DNA of 64,000 nucleotides from Bubalus kerabau (GCF_029407905.1 NC_073624.1:116994001-117058000), one strand, 5' to 3'; counted from the first letter of the stretch, positions 1-10,794 are shown. Numbers and translations are program-made. The notes: generated from the sequence alone by a model not told the origin.

Positions 1-46
1 CAGTGAGCCTGACACGACTGAAGCGACTTAGCACGCACACATACAG
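1..46 (+). mobile_element. Bov-tA SINE, 3' end only
   Basis: The first bases are the BovB-derived SINE tail (cacgactgaagcgacttag, then a CA-rich tail). The rest of the element lies outside the window. Confidence 0.85.
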
Positions 47-59
47 TGAGTGCCCATGC

Positions 60-1045
60 GACCATGGCTCAAGTTAAGGACATTGCCCCCAAGACAAGCC
101 CCTCTTGATCACCACCTTCTTCTCCACTGTGTCCTATGCACCCCCATCCTCGGTTAACACGGCCCTGACTTTTGATGAACTGTTCCCTTGCTTTTCTTAA
201 TATTTTTATTACCTGCATGGACATTCATAAACAATTGATTGCAGTGGCGCCTGGTTTTGAACTTTACAAAGTGGAAATTTACTCTGAACTCGTGACTAGT
301 TTATTTTGTTCCGCATTTTGTTTGCCAGATTCATTCATGTTGCTGTGTGAGGCTGTAGTTTATCATAGTATTATTTCCATTTATTTCAGTAACTTTACAT
401 ACAGTAGAAAGTTTTGTTTCTATCACATTTAAGACAAATATGTTTTTCCAGTTTTTAAAAATTCTTTGTAATTTCGGCTATATTTCAACATCAGACAGTG
501 CAGACAGGTTTACATAGTGAAATCCACAGTGAAATCCACTTCCTTTATGATGCCTTTCTTTCCTTTGAAACATAGATGGTCCTTCCCCTCCATGGTGATG
601 ATAAATATTTGTCCTTATTTTAGCTCTTTCACACTTTGATTTCTTTCTTTTTTGAGGAAAAAAAGTTAATGCTTTAATCCACATGTGTTTATTTTGGTTT
701 ATGGTCTGATTTAACATCTAGATTGATTTTTCCTCTAAGTAGGTAACTACTTACTGAGTAATCCTTTCCAACACTAATTTATGCTGTTTTCTTTGTGTAG
801 CAGGAAGGAAGCAGAGTTGGATTTACAGGTGAAAAAGCAAATGTATCCAGGAATAGTGTTGGTCCGAGGGGGCATGATTTAGCATCCCAGGGAGTAAAGC
901 AGGGCTTCTCAGAGGAGGTGATAATTAGGGATTACTTTCGCAGCCAATAGGAGCCTATAAAAAGGATGCAGAAGTGGAGGAAGGTGCCTGAAGATTTCAG
1001 ACAGAGGAAACTGACAGTGAGAGGGAGTTGGTGGTTATAAGCTTG
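60..1045. other. Unassigned, no gene seen
   Basis: AT-rich DNA with only short open frames. No repeat family is recognised and no splice-flanked coding stretch can be supported. Confidence 0.5.
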
Positions 1046-1049
1046 AGCA

Positions 1050-1475
1050 ACTCTAGAATCACACAAACCCAGCTCTTCAATTGATGAGCTCTATGACCAT
1101 CTGCAATGTGCTTAAACTTTCTGTGCCTTAGTTTATTCATCCATAAAATGGGGATAAATAAGTTGTATATCATAAATTATCACGTGTGTGCTTAGCAGCT
1201 CAGTCGTGTCCAACTCTGCGATGCCATGGACTGTAGCCCGTCAGGCTCCTCTGTTCATGGGATTTTCCAGGCCAGAATACTGGAGTGGGTTGCCATTCCC
1301 TTCCCCAGGGGATCTTCCTGACCCAGGGATTGAACCTGGGTCTCCTGCTTTGAAGGTGGATTCTTGACTGTCTGAGCCACTAGAGAAGCTCATAAGTAAT
1401 TATAATATGTGTAAAGTATTTATTATAATATAATACATGTAAAATACTTAACATAGGACTCAGTATATCCTGAAC
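1050..1475 (+). mobile_element. MIR SINE, split by a Bov-tA
   Basis: The MIR core is seen at about 1110-1165 (a degraded form of ctcagtttcctcatctgtaaaatgggg). It resumes after 1391 with the acatgtaaaatacttaacatag-like 3' part. The interruption is the Bov-tA at 1184-1390. Confidence 0.75.
1184..1390 (-). mobile_element. Bov-tA SINE
   Basis: Near full length in minus orientation. It begins with the BovB-like tail (cagtcgtgtccaactctg) and ends with the tRNA-Glu-like head (gtctcctgc ... tctgagccac). Flanks cataaattat (1171) and cataagtaattat (1391) look like a decayed TSD inside the MIR. Confidence 0.9.
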
Positions 1476-1479
1476 ATAG

Positions 1480-1943
1480 AAGAAAAGTTTGCCGCTAATA
1501 GTATTTAAATATTAGACACCATCATAACCCTCTTGCTTGCTACTAGGTTTGAGGATACATGTCAGACAATATGTATTTGCTGAGTGAATGAATGGACAGA
1601 AACTTGAAACTTCATGGTATCTTCAGGAATAGGGAAGTAATTTGGTGATGCTTGAATAAAATTTGTGAGGAAGTAAGTGGCATGAGGACTGTGTAATATA
1701 CAAAGGGCTTAGAAAATCATTCCAGGGGACTTGCTTTTTATGTTGTAGATGATAGGAGACACTAGATGGCTTTAAGTAGAAAGGCATAATCAAGAGAAAA
1801 CAATGGCCTTAGGATCATAGAGTCTGGGTGGAGGCTTTCAAGACCCTAAGCCCACATCCTCTGCCTTGTACAAAATTCTAGGAAGAAGAGGTTTTAACTT
1901 TATCTTTTCTTAGAAATAGTCAAAGGTGGAGACATTGTGTCCC
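1480..1943. other. Unassigned
   Basis: No gene or repeat recognised between the MIR and the BovB copy. Confidence 0.5.
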
Positions 1944-2912
1944 TCAGATCAGATCAGATCCGTCGCTCAGTCATGTCCGACTCTTTGTGACCCCATGAAC
2001 CGCACGCCAGGCCTCCCTGTCCATCACCAACTCCCAGAGTTCACTCAGACTCATGTCCATTGAGTCAGTGACGCCATCCAGCCATCTCATCCTCTGTCGT
2101 CCCCTTCTCCTCTTGCCCCCAATCCCTCCCAGCATCAGAGTCTTTTCCAATGAGTCAGCTCTTTGCATGAGGTGGCCAAAGCATTGGAGTTTCAGCTTTA
2201 GCATCATTCCTTCCAAAGAAATCCCAGGGCTGATCTCCTTCAGAATGGACTGGTTGGATCTCCTTGCAGTCCAAGGGACTCTCAAGAGTCTTCTCCAACA
2301 CCACAGTTCAAAAGCATCAATTCTTTGGTGCTCAGCTCTCTTCACAGTCCAACTCTCACATCCATACATGACCACTGGAAAAACCATAGCCTTGACTAGA
2401 CGGATCTTTGTTGGCAAAATAATGTCTCTGCTTTTGAATATGCTGTCTAGGTTGGTCATAACTTTCCTTCCAAGGAGTAAGCGTCTTTTAATTTCATGGC
2501 TGCAGTCACCATCTGCAGTGATTTTGGAGCCAAAAAAATAAGGTCTGCCACTGTTTCCACTGTTTCCCCATCTATTTGCCATGAAGTGATGGGACCAGAT
2601 GCCATGATCTTCGTTTTCTGAATGTTGAGCTTTAAGCCAACTTTTTCACTCTCCACTTTCACTTTCATCAAGAGGCTTTTGAGTTCCTCTTCACTTTCTG
2701 CCGTAAGGGTGGTATCATCTACATATCTGAGGTTATTGATATTTCTCCTGGCAATCTTGATTCCAGCTTGTGCTTCTTTCAGCCTAGTGTTTCGCATGAT
2801 GTACTCTGCATAGAAGTTAAATAAGCAGGGTGACAATATACAGCCTTGACGTACTCCTTTTCCTATTTGGAACCAGTCTCTTGTTCCATGTCCAGTTCTA
2901 ACTGTTGCTTCC
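1944..2912 (-). mobile_element. BovB LINE, 5'-truncated
   Basis: BovB (RTE-clade LINE) 3' portion in minus orientation. Its 3' terminus is the short GATCA repeat at 1945-1960. The body covers the ORF2 RT end and the C-terminal region. It stops at about 2912, where the other BovB copies in the window continue into the 'cctgcatac' stretch. Confidence 0.95.
1971..2836 (-). pseudogene. BovB ORF2 remnant (RT 3' part and C-terminus)
   Basis: Two overlapping frames, 2836-2456 and 2582-1971, together cover the RT palm and the C-terminal region of the BovB ORF2 protein. A frameshift near 2500-2580 separates them, so no protein can be made. The first frame contains SPCLFNFYAEYIMR and the active-site box, which reads YVDD (2714-2725) instead of the YADD of the two other long copies. 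The second frame contains the CESWT, WCWRRLLRVPW and GRQRMRWLDG blocks typical of the BovB C-terminus. The endonuclease and N-terminal RT are absent because of 5' truncation. Confidence 0.92.
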
Positions 2913-3579
2913 TGATTAGTTCTGTATACAATGGAGAATTGCTTGGTACTGTGCTCATTATAGGTTCATTTTATTTCTTAATTCCAGAATGGTGCTGGCA
3001 TCTTTCAGTTATTTTTCAAGTGAGCATTATAATTGTTAAGAAAATAAGATTGTATTTTCTCATGGCTAATTTGTTCATTTCAACTTCAGACTCAGTAAAA
3101 CAAATCCTGATCCAGAGGATCACTCCAAACTTGGTTCCCTGTTTGAAAAGAGCATAATACACAGAGCACAGTCATAATAATACTGTGGAGAGGTCAGGGA
3201 AGACTGCAAAAGCCGGACAGGGAACAGTGACGTGCTGATGATTAGCTCTGGGTATCTGACTCATTAAAATGATTTTTTAAAAGTGTGTGTAAATTGATGT
3301 TTTATTCTGAGAACAATGTATTTGTTCTGAACATCAAATAGTTATATTTGCATTTCAGTGGGAATTGCAGTTCAGACATGGGTTTGGGAAATAAAAATCA
3401 AATGGAAAATGAATAGTAGCTCAGAGAAATAACTTTGTTGTTTCTCAGGAAACCTGAGTGGGTCACAGGATCTATTAAAATGAACTGTCTTTGTGGATAA
3501 GTAGGGATGTTGTACTTTGCTTGATGATTTTTTTTTTTTTTTGGATTGGTTGTTTATTTGATTTATATGCACACTCAAT
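2913..3579. other. Unassigned, with a T15 run
   Basis: AT-rich, no gene seen. A 15-base T run lies at 3528-3542. Confidence 0.5.
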
Positions 3580-3792
3580 GGGTTTCCCAGTGGTAAAGAA
3601 CCTGCCTGCCAATTCAGGAGACATAAGAGATGTGGGTTCGATCCCTGGGTTGGGAAGATCCCCCCTGCATGGCAACCCACTCCAGTATTCTTGCATGGAG
3701 AACCCCTTGGACAGAGGAGCCTGACGGGCTACAGTCTATAGCATCGCAAAGAGTTCGACAGGACTGAAGCAACTTAGCACACACGCACGCCC
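3580..3792 (+). mobile_element. Bov-tA SINE
   Basis: Has the tRNA-Glu-like head (agtggtaaagaacctgcc, then the B-box-like gggttcgatccc) followed by the BovB-derived tail. It ends in a CA-rich stretch. No clear TSD. Confidence 0.92.
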
Positions 3793-3879
3793 ACTGGACA
3801 GGATTATTTTTTTAAGCATCAGAGTAAATACTGATTGACATCAATAGATAAGTTAAAGGAGACGGGAGAGCTAAGAGTG

Positions 3880-4085
3880 GTATAGCAGCAAGAACATAGA
3901 GTTTGGAGTAAGGAACATCTGATTCATAGTCTACTTCTGTAACTTAAAAGCCACTTTACTTTGAACAATCTATTTATATCTCTGCATCTTAATTAACTCA
4001 TCTATAAAATGGAAAAAGTCATACCCTCTCCCAAGATTGTTCTGGATAATTTATCTTCAGGGTTACTGAAGTTACTAAAGAATAT
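3880..4085 (+). mobile_element. MIR SINE
   Basis: Degraded MIR. The recognisable core is the 'tgcatcttaattaactcatctataaaatgg' region at about 3980-4013, followed by the pyrimidine-rich 3' stretch. Confidence 0.65.
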
Positions 4086-4099
4086 GAGTGCTGGCCACA

Positions 4100-6260
4100 C
4101 CGTGCCTACTGATCTTATGCTACCTGGAGCACAGTAAACTCTCCACCTGTTGAATAAAGGCTTGGAAAATATGTGTCCACATCTGAGTACATTCTGGGTA
4201 CTTTCCCATAGGCTTTGGTTCCCACAAAACAGATGTATAGTGAGCTGAATGGCTGTGTTGGAAAGGAAGGGGTCTGGGGGTCGACCAAGGGGTTGGGTGT
4301 GAGGCAGGATGTGTGTGTGTGTGTGCGTGGAAAAACCCCAAGCTCATCAAAGACTTCTGGTGTGCATTGGTATTTCACTCACATAAGGAAATGTAAACAG
4401 AGGCTCTGTTTGTGTTACGACTTTTAAAAGCTGTCCGCCTATTTCAGGTATCGGGTTGTTTATAGTTTTGACTTTGGCTGTCTCCCAGGGAGAGAGATAA
4501 ACCCTCTCAGGTGCAACACTAGAGCATTTCGATTTTTACTCATGATTCCCAGCCAGGACAAATAAACCTGGGTAATTAAATGGGGCCAACAGGTTGTACA
4601 CGATCTGGCCTCCTTCATGGAAGTAAGAGGCAGGGAGCTCACTCTCTCCCAAACTGACAGATTGGTGTTACCCCCATATTTTACCCTCACATGAGAATTT
4701 GTGTGAATCACTTCAGAAGGTTACTCTATACAAACTCTGTGTTAAGGTGATACCTTTTATCACACATCTGCTAAACTCAGCACCTGTGAACCACAAGCTC
4801 TATGTATTCCGGATGTTTAAAGCACACAGATTTCACATAGGTACCCATTGACTGGAATTCATAGCACTGCATTGGCTCCATACCCACAAAATTTATCAGG
4901 CAGCTTGATTATATGTGGAACCATTTTCTACACCTATGTCTTCCATCCTGTGCTCTGCTTAAGAAGATGAAATGAAATATGGTATAAGAAAATTTTATTT
5001 AAAGGCAAGGTGTTCTGCACGTGTCAGAATAATCACACTGATTTACTTAACTGCCTATAGTAACCGACAACTTGGCCCCAAATGCAAAAGCCCCTTGGCA
5101 AAAAGCTGTCTAGAATCAAAACTCCCTCTTCCCTGCCACTTTTTTTTTTTTTTTTTTTAAACTTTACCTTGACTGTCAAGCTCACTTAGTGCTTGTGCTT
5201 TGTCTGTTTTTTGATTCTTGGTTCTTTTGGGATTTCAGTGTACCAAGTTGGATTCTCACCTCTTACTTTATAGAATTTCTGTTTTCACTGCATCACATCG
5301 TGGCTCAGAAGTCAGAGTTCTGAAGTGTGAGATTACCATCCTATCTGAACTGTGGGTAACAGTGTGTCTAAAAAAGGCAATAACATTTGCTCTGTTTTCC
5401 TGGCTTTCCATGAATCATTTGATATAGTTCATTTGTTTTATTCACTGAAAGAAAATGTGGAATAAATGTATGTATTCTTCTGTGGGTTCTTATGGCTCAG
5501 GGAAAGGAGATTGTTTTTTCAATTATTTCTCATAATTAGAATGCAAAAATGTTGAAGATACAACAGATAAGAAGGTAAAGTTTTAATGGCTGTCTTACAG
5601 CAGAGACTCTAGATGTTTGATTTAAACATTGATTGACTTACTGAGTTGTGAATCAGTATCTTTGAATGATATTCAATCATTTATTCAAAAGTATTTAATT
5701 GTGGCTTACACCTAAGTGTCTTGTAAATTAGTCAAGATCCATTCAACATAGGTCTAGTTTGAGGAGTCTTTTGAGAACAGTAATCTACATTCAGAATTTG
5801 CGGTCTATTTTTAATGGATCCTTGTGTGGATCCCATACAAGAGTTATAGACTGGCTCATCAGTTTCTCTCAATCCCTGAGGCACAGATAGCCCTGCTTTG
5901 GGGATCCTTTGAGTGGAGTGAAACTAAGGGGGCAGATGTGCTCTCACACCTCTGGAGACCACGACTGTCACCCTCGGGGGTGTCAGTGTGCAGGAGGCCA
6001 CACCAGAAGGTGGCTGCAGACCCCGTGGGGACACAGCCACGCCCCTTGAGGAAGGGGATTTGTGAACCACTCTTCCTGAGGGGGTGGACGTGGGGGTCAA
6101 GGAGACTTTCTGAGGTCAGTATGTGGGCAATAACCAGTGAAAGTTGTGTCCTTATCGTTAATGTGGCCATAGATTGGTGAAGTGCTAGGAAATTCAGGTT
6201 ATATATCAAACTAGAAACTAAAGGATGAGATGGTTAGATAGCCATCACTGACTTAATGCA
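4100..6260. other. Unassigned; GT tract, T19 run and a GC-rich block
   Basis: No gene supported. It contains a short (GT)n at 4311-4329 and a T run at 5140-5158. A locally GC-rich, CpG-containing block lies at about 5900-6115, where the ORFs 5824-6180 (+) and 6209-5859 (-) overlap antiparallel. I recognise no domain in either. Confidence 0.5.
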
Positions 6261-6371
6261 CATGAATTTGAGCAAACTCTGAGAGAGAGTAGAGAACAGA
6301 GGAGCCTGGTTGGCTGCAGTCCATGGGGTGGCAAAGAGTAGGACGTGACTTAGCAACCGAACAACAACAGA
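6261..6371 (+). mobile_element. ART2A/old BovB-type 3' end fragment
   Basis: Resembles the older BovB/ART2A 3' terminus, with 'gagcaaactctgagaga', then the shared tail (cagtccatggggtggcaaag), ending in an ACAAC-type repeat. It is 5'-truncated. Confidence 0.65.
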
Positions 6372-6479
6372 AGTTGGCAGGGGAAGAAAAAATAAAATAA
6401 AGAATTAAAAAATGGAACTGTCTCCTGTCCACATCTTTCTTGCTTGCTCTAATCAAATGTTTTCAACTCCTCTTGCAAC

Positions 6480-7440
6480 ATGGCCATCTGGATATTTCAT
6501 AGGTACCTGAGTTTACCATGTCAGAAACCAAATTCATTGTTTCGCCTCTTTTCCCCTAGACATCCCCAAGTTGCTTTTGTTCTTTAATTCTCTAAGTGGT
6601 GTCTTTATTCTTTAAGACATCCAGATTAGAAAACAAGTACACTTTGATTCTTCACTTTCTTTTATTCCTAACATCCAATCAGTTGACGAACCTCGCCTAT
6701 ATTGCCTCTGAAATCTTATTTCTGTGAATCTTTTCCACCCTATCACCATGGCACTGCTTTGTCTCTGCCTTCTGTGCCTCGGCTCTTCTGTCCATTTTGT
6801 ATAGCCATGTATATAACCCTTGTCCTGTCACTCTTCTACTTGATAACCTTCAAGGAGGTCTCTTTCAATGAATTAAACACAGATTCCTCACATCCAAAGC
6901 CCCCCACAATAGGCTTCAGTCTTTTCTGAGTATATCTCCAGTCACCACCATTGACGACCTCTACCCCAGTAGTGGGCTTCTCAGGTGGCCCTAGTGGTAA
7001 AGAACCCGCCTGCCAATGCAGGAGAGATAAGAGACGCAGGTTTGATCCCTGGATTGGGCAGATCCCCTGGAGGAGGGCTTGTCGATCCACTCCAGTATTC
7101 TTACCTGGACAATCCCCATGGACCGAGGAGCCTGGCGGGCTACAGTCCATGGTGTCTCAGAGTCATGCACGACTGAAGTGACTTAGCATGCACACACCCC
7201 AGTTGTAGCTTGAATATGCCCTAAGCTGTTCTCTTTTAGAGTTACTTTTCAAAATTTCATTTATCCTTTTAAGATCTACTTCTGATACCATCTCATTTAT
7301 GAACTGCCTTCTAGCACCATAATCCCAACCAAATATGAGCCTCTGACTCCTAGTTTATCTTGATATTGGAGAACATGTATCTTTACTAATATTGTCACTA
7401 TCTGTATACTTGTCTTTGCCAAGATACTGTACACTCTGGT
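6480..7440 (+). mobile_element. L2 LINE 3' region, split by a Bov-tA
   Basis: Matches the L2 3' ORF2/UTR pattern: 'cccaagttgctt', then 'aacatccaatcagt', then 'cttgataaccttcaagg'. The 3' UTR-like text resumes after the SINE at 7207. Strongly diverged. Confidence 0.65.
6974..7195 (+). mobile_element. Bov-tA SINE with TSD
   Basis: Complete Bov-tA inside the L2. The TSD is accccagtagt (6963-6973) and accccagttgt (7196-7206), with one mismatch. Confidence 0.95.
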
Positions 7441-7690
7441 GTTCCTGGTATTATGCTCAGCCTTTTGTTGGGTTGGCCAAAAAGTTCTTTCAGGTCTTTC
7501 CATAACATCTTATGGAAAAACTGGAATTAGCTTTTTGGCCAACCCAATATTTACATAATCTCATTTAAATGTTCAAATTTCATAAATTTCAGGAACTACA
7601 TAGAAACTTCATCTTGTAATTAAGGAAACTGAGTTTGAAGGTCTTACTCAAGGATAAGCTCTAAATTCAAGTCCAGACTCAATTTTATAC
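7430..7690 (-). mobile_element. MIR SINE, interrupted by a mariner MITE
   Basis: Minus-orientation MIR: 'gttcctggtattatgctc' before the MITE, then 'tacataatctcattt' and 'ttaaggaaactgag' after it. Removing the MITE rejoins a continuous MIR. Confidence 0.65.
7468..7547. mobile_element. Mariner MITE (ruminant Mariner1_BT-type)
   Basis: An 80-bp near-palindrome with terminal inverted repeats ttgggttggccaaaaag and ctttttggccaacccaa. The ends and short length match the non-autonomous mariner derivatives common in ruminants. A TA flanks the right end; the left flank has decayed to TT. It has no coding capacity. Confidence 0.88.
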
Positions 7691-7700
7691 TAAGTGAAAG

Positions 7701-8823
7701 TGAAAGAGAGTTCCAGCAAAACATCTATTTTTGCTTTATTGACTATGCCAAAGCCTTTGACTGTGTGGATCACAATAAACTGTGGAAAATTCTGAAAGAG
7801 ATGGGAATACCAGACCACCTGATCAGCCTCTTGAGAAACCTATATGCAGGTCAGGAAACAATAGTTAGAACTGGACATGGAACAACAGACTGGTTCCAAG
7901 TAGGAAAAGGAGTACGTCAAGGCTGTATACTGTCACCCTGCTTATTTAACTTATACGCAGAGTACATCATGAGAAATGCTGGGCTGGAAGAAGCACAAGC
8001 TGGAATCAAGATTGCCGGGAGAAATATCAATAACCTCAGATATGCAGATGACACCACCCTTATGGCAGAAAGTGAAGAGGAACTAAAAAGCCTCTTGATG
8101 AAGGTGAAAGAGGAGAGTGAAAAAGTTGGCTTAAAGCTCAACATTCAGAAAACGAAGATCATGGCATCTGGTCCCATCACTTCATGGCAAATAGATGGGG
8201 AACAGAGGAAACAGTGTCAGACTTTATTTTTTTGGCTCCAAAATCACTGCAGATAGTGATTGTGGCCATGAAATTAAAAGATGCTTACTCCTTGGAAGGA
8301 AAGTTATGACCAACCTAGATAGCATATTGAAAAGCAGAGACATTACTTTGCCAACAAAGGTCCATCTAGTCAAGGCTATGGTTTTTCCAGTAGTCATGTA
8401 TGGATGTGAGATTTGGACTGTGAAAAAAGCTGAGCGCTGAAGAATTGATGCTTTTGAACTGTGGTGTTGGAGAAGACTCTTGAGAGTCCCTTGGACTGCA
8501 AGGAGATTAAACCTAAGGAGATCCATTCTAAAGGAGATCAGTCCTGGGTGTTCTTTGGAAGGACTGATGCTAAAGCTGAAACTCCAGTACTTTGGCCACC
8601 TCATGCAGAGTTGACTCATTGGAAAAGACTCTGATGCTGGGAGGGATTGGGGTCAGGAGGAGAAGGGGACAACAGAGGATGAGATGGCTGGATGGCATCA
8701 CCAACTCTATGGACGTGGGTTTGAGTGAACGCTGGGAGTTGGTGATGGACTGGGAGGCCTGGCGTGCTGCAATTCATGGGGTTGCAAGGGGTCAGACACG
8801 ACTGAGCGACTGAACTGAACTGA
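7701..8823 (+). mobile_element. BovB LINE, 5'-truncated
   Basis: About 1.12 kb of BovB in plus orientation, from inside the RT domain to the 3' terminus (actgaactgaactg). It is flanked by aagtgaaag at 7692-7700 and 8824-8832, a likely TSD within the tail of a pre-existing SINE. Confidence 0.95.
7765..8813 (+). pseudogene. BovB ORF2 remnant (RT and C-terminus)
   Basis: Frames 7765-8256, 8195-8440 and 8592-8813 are successive pieces of one ORF2. The first (163 aa from its Met) starts just after the FCFIDYAKAFD-type block. It includes GVRQGCILSPCLF (residues about 49-61) and the intact active-site YADD (8041-8052). Coding is broken by a frameshift at about 8200-8230, a TGA at about 8438-8440 and further indels near 8510 and 8610. 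The endonuclease is missing. It is a dead copy. Confidence 0.93.
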
Positions 8824-9084
8824 AAGTGAAAGTTGTTCAGTGTGTCCGACTCTATGACCCCATGTACTATACAGTCCATGGAATTCTCTAGGCCAGAATA
8901 CTGGAGTGAGTAAAGCACATATAATTTTAGATTATGCTGTCTTTGTATAGTCAAGGGCTCTCTTTTACTTATATATGTGCTTCCTGTAATTCCTCAAACA
9001 GTGGTAGTGATTTGTATGCAGTAGATATGGAAGAATGTAGGTTGGGAAATGCTGGCAATTATTTTGTACCATGTGAAGACTGAG

Positions 9085-9216
9085 CTGCTGCTGCTGCTAA
9101 GTCACTTCAGGCGTGTCCGACTCTGTGCGACCCCATAGATGGCAGCCCACCAGGCTCTGCCGTCCCTGGGATTCTCCAGGCAAGAACACTGGAGTGGGTT
9201 GCTATTGCCTTCTCTG
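9085..9216 (-). mobile_element. BOV-A monomer SINE with TSD
   Basis: Minus-orientation monomer of the BOV-A type: (CTG)4-5, then aagtcacttcaggcgtgtcc, ending ttgccttctct. The TSD gtgaagactgag is perfect at 9073-9084 and 9217-9228. Confidence 0.95.
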
Positions 9217-9384
9217 GTGAAGACTGAGATTGAAACCAAAAACTTCACTAAACCAAAAAATGGAGAGACCAGGTTTTGGTGACTTTACTTGAGTAAAGTC
9301 TGCATCAACTCAGTTCTGTTTTTGAACTGTTTAGATTCATGAGCTGGTACAGTTCAGTATAAGTTGGATTTTCTGTTTAGTTAT

Positions 9385-9490
9385 TGAGAGTTACTAAAAT
9401 TATAGAGCAGGAGAATGCAGTTGGTCTTGATTTCAGCAAGGTATTTGACAAAATGTATTAATATAGGTCCATGCACAAGAGGAGGAATTG
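9385..9490 (+). mobile_element. L3/CR1 LINE fragment
   Basis: 9424-9450 reads as L-D-F-S-K-V-F-D, the conserved RT block of CR1/L3 LINEs (usual form LDFSKAFD). The surrounding purine-rich text fits L3 but is very diverged. Confidence 0.5.
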
Positions 9491-9837
9491 TTTTCTAATA
9501 TGTAGTACTCAAATTATCTTTAAGAAAATATATAAGACTGGAAAAAAATCTGTTTTAGTATTTCATAAGTTTTAAAGTTAGCAAAAGATACAAATGAACA
9601 ACTGTGATCTCTTACAGACCTTTAAGATAATGCTCATGTGTTGGAGATTTAAATTCTAGGTAAGTGGAAAGCACTGCCTCCAGCATTAGTGTGAATGGTA
9701 CAAAGGACAAAAGTCTGAGCATCCAGGTCAGTGTTGTAAATCAGAGAATAAGTGACAGCATCTATTGAGACCAGAGAGGCAAGGGTAAGGATAGGCAGCC
9801 AAGGTTGATGAATACCCAGAGGCAGCACCTGCATTAA
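9491..9837. other. Unassigned
   Basis: AT-rich, no gene or repeat recognised. It may be further decayed L3. Confidence 0.4.
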
Positions 9838-10265
9838 AGCCACTCAGATGTAGGATCTAATCTTACCCTTGCAATGAGTAACTGTGTGATCTAAGGAAAG
9901 TTACTTTCATCGAAGATCTTTTCTCGCTTTGAAAATGAAGATAGTGGTACCTACCAGCAAGGTCGAGTCTCCCCAGGTGGTGCTAGTGGTGAAGAACCCG
10001 CCTGCAAGTGCAGGAGACACAAGAGATGCCAGTTCAGCCCCCGGATCAGGAACATCCCCTGGAGGAGGGCATGGCAACCACCTTCATTATCTTGCCTGGA
10101 GAATCCCATGGACAGAGGAGCCTGGCGGGCTACAGTCCATGGGGTCACCAAGAGTTGGACAAGACTAAGGCGACTTAGCATGCGTGCACCATCAGGATTA
10201 TTTTGAGGAGTAAATGGAAGAATCTCTGTGAATGCACTAGGCACATAGTAGATGTTGAATGCCTA
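9838..10265 (+). mobile_element. MIR SINE, split by a Bov-tA
   Basis: The left part (9838-9965) contains 'taactgtgtgatctaagg' and 'gaaaatgaagatagtgg'. The right part (10191-10265) contains 'attttgaggagtaaatgg' and 'ctaggcacatagtaga'. Together they give an almost complete MIR. Confidence 0.8.
9966..10190 (+). mobile_element. Bov-tA SINE
   Basis: Full-length, with head 'ccccaggtggtgctagtggt' and tail 'gcgacttagcatgcgtgc'. It lies inside the MIR. Confidence 0.93.
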
Positions 10266-10540
10266 TGATTTCATTTAAAGTATATTATTTGTTAGGAATT
10301 GGGTAAATTATTGGAACAGGATGGGAAGCCCAAGGACTTGCAAGGCGCAGGTGTGGAAACAGTAATGAGGAGAACATGATCTTTCCCTCAACAACATGAT
10401 CTTTCCCATTCAGGAATCTCATATCTCCTACAACATCTTAAATGCTCCAGACCTCATAGCAGAAAGAAACCAAGGCCATATGATCAAACTTACCAAAGAC
10501 AAATGTAAAGTCCTACAGTAAAATTGTATTCAGATATCTG
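10266..10540. other. Unassigned
   Basis: No gene seen. There is a small local duplication of 'aacatgatctttccc' (about 10374-10407). Confidence 0.5.
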
Positions 10541-10762
10541 TGCTTGCATGCTAAATTGCCTGAGTCATGTCCAACTCTGTGTGACCCCATGGACTGTATA
10601 GCTCACCAGGCTCCTCGTCCATGGGATTCTCCAAACAAGAATACCAGAGTGGGTTGCCATGCCCTCCTCCAGGGGATCTTCCCTACCCAGGGATCAAACC
10701 AGCATCTCTTGTGTCTCCTGCATTGGTAGGCAGGTTCTTTACCACTAGCACCACCTGGGAAG
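10541..10762 (-). mobile_element. Bov-tA SINE
   Basis: Full-length minus-orientation copy, running from the BovB-like tail (10541) to 'ctagcaccacctgggaag' (10745-10762). Confidence 0.93.
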
Positions 10763-10794
10763 ATTAAAGATAAAATTTAACCAAGAGCAATATG

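Larger units (their letters stand above)
7692..8913 (-). mobile_element. Bov SINE 3' fragment, tail split by a BovB
   Basis: The body is at 8824-8913: a GAAA-rich tail, then gtgtccgactctatgacccc, ending near ccagaatactggagtg. It is 5'-truncated. The aagtgaaag at 7692-7700 looks like the other side of the same tail, with the BovB inserted between. Confidence 0.65.

Noticed and set aside
1971..2582. A 203-aa open frame on the minus strand, with a 162-aa plus-strand frame opposite (2053-2541)
   Set aside because: The minus frame is a BovB ORF2 C-terminal remnant and the plus frame is its antisense shadow. Neither is a host gene.
3590..3660. tRNA-like A and B boxes in many places (for example gggttcgatccc)
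   Set aside because: They are heads of Bov-tA SINEs derived from tRNA-Glu. None has a complete cloverleaf followed by a terminator with unique flanks.
7468..7547. Palindrome at 7.5 kb as a transcription terminator or regulatory operator
   Set aside because: The terminal inverted repeats identify a mariner MITE. Bacterial-type terminators are not expected here.
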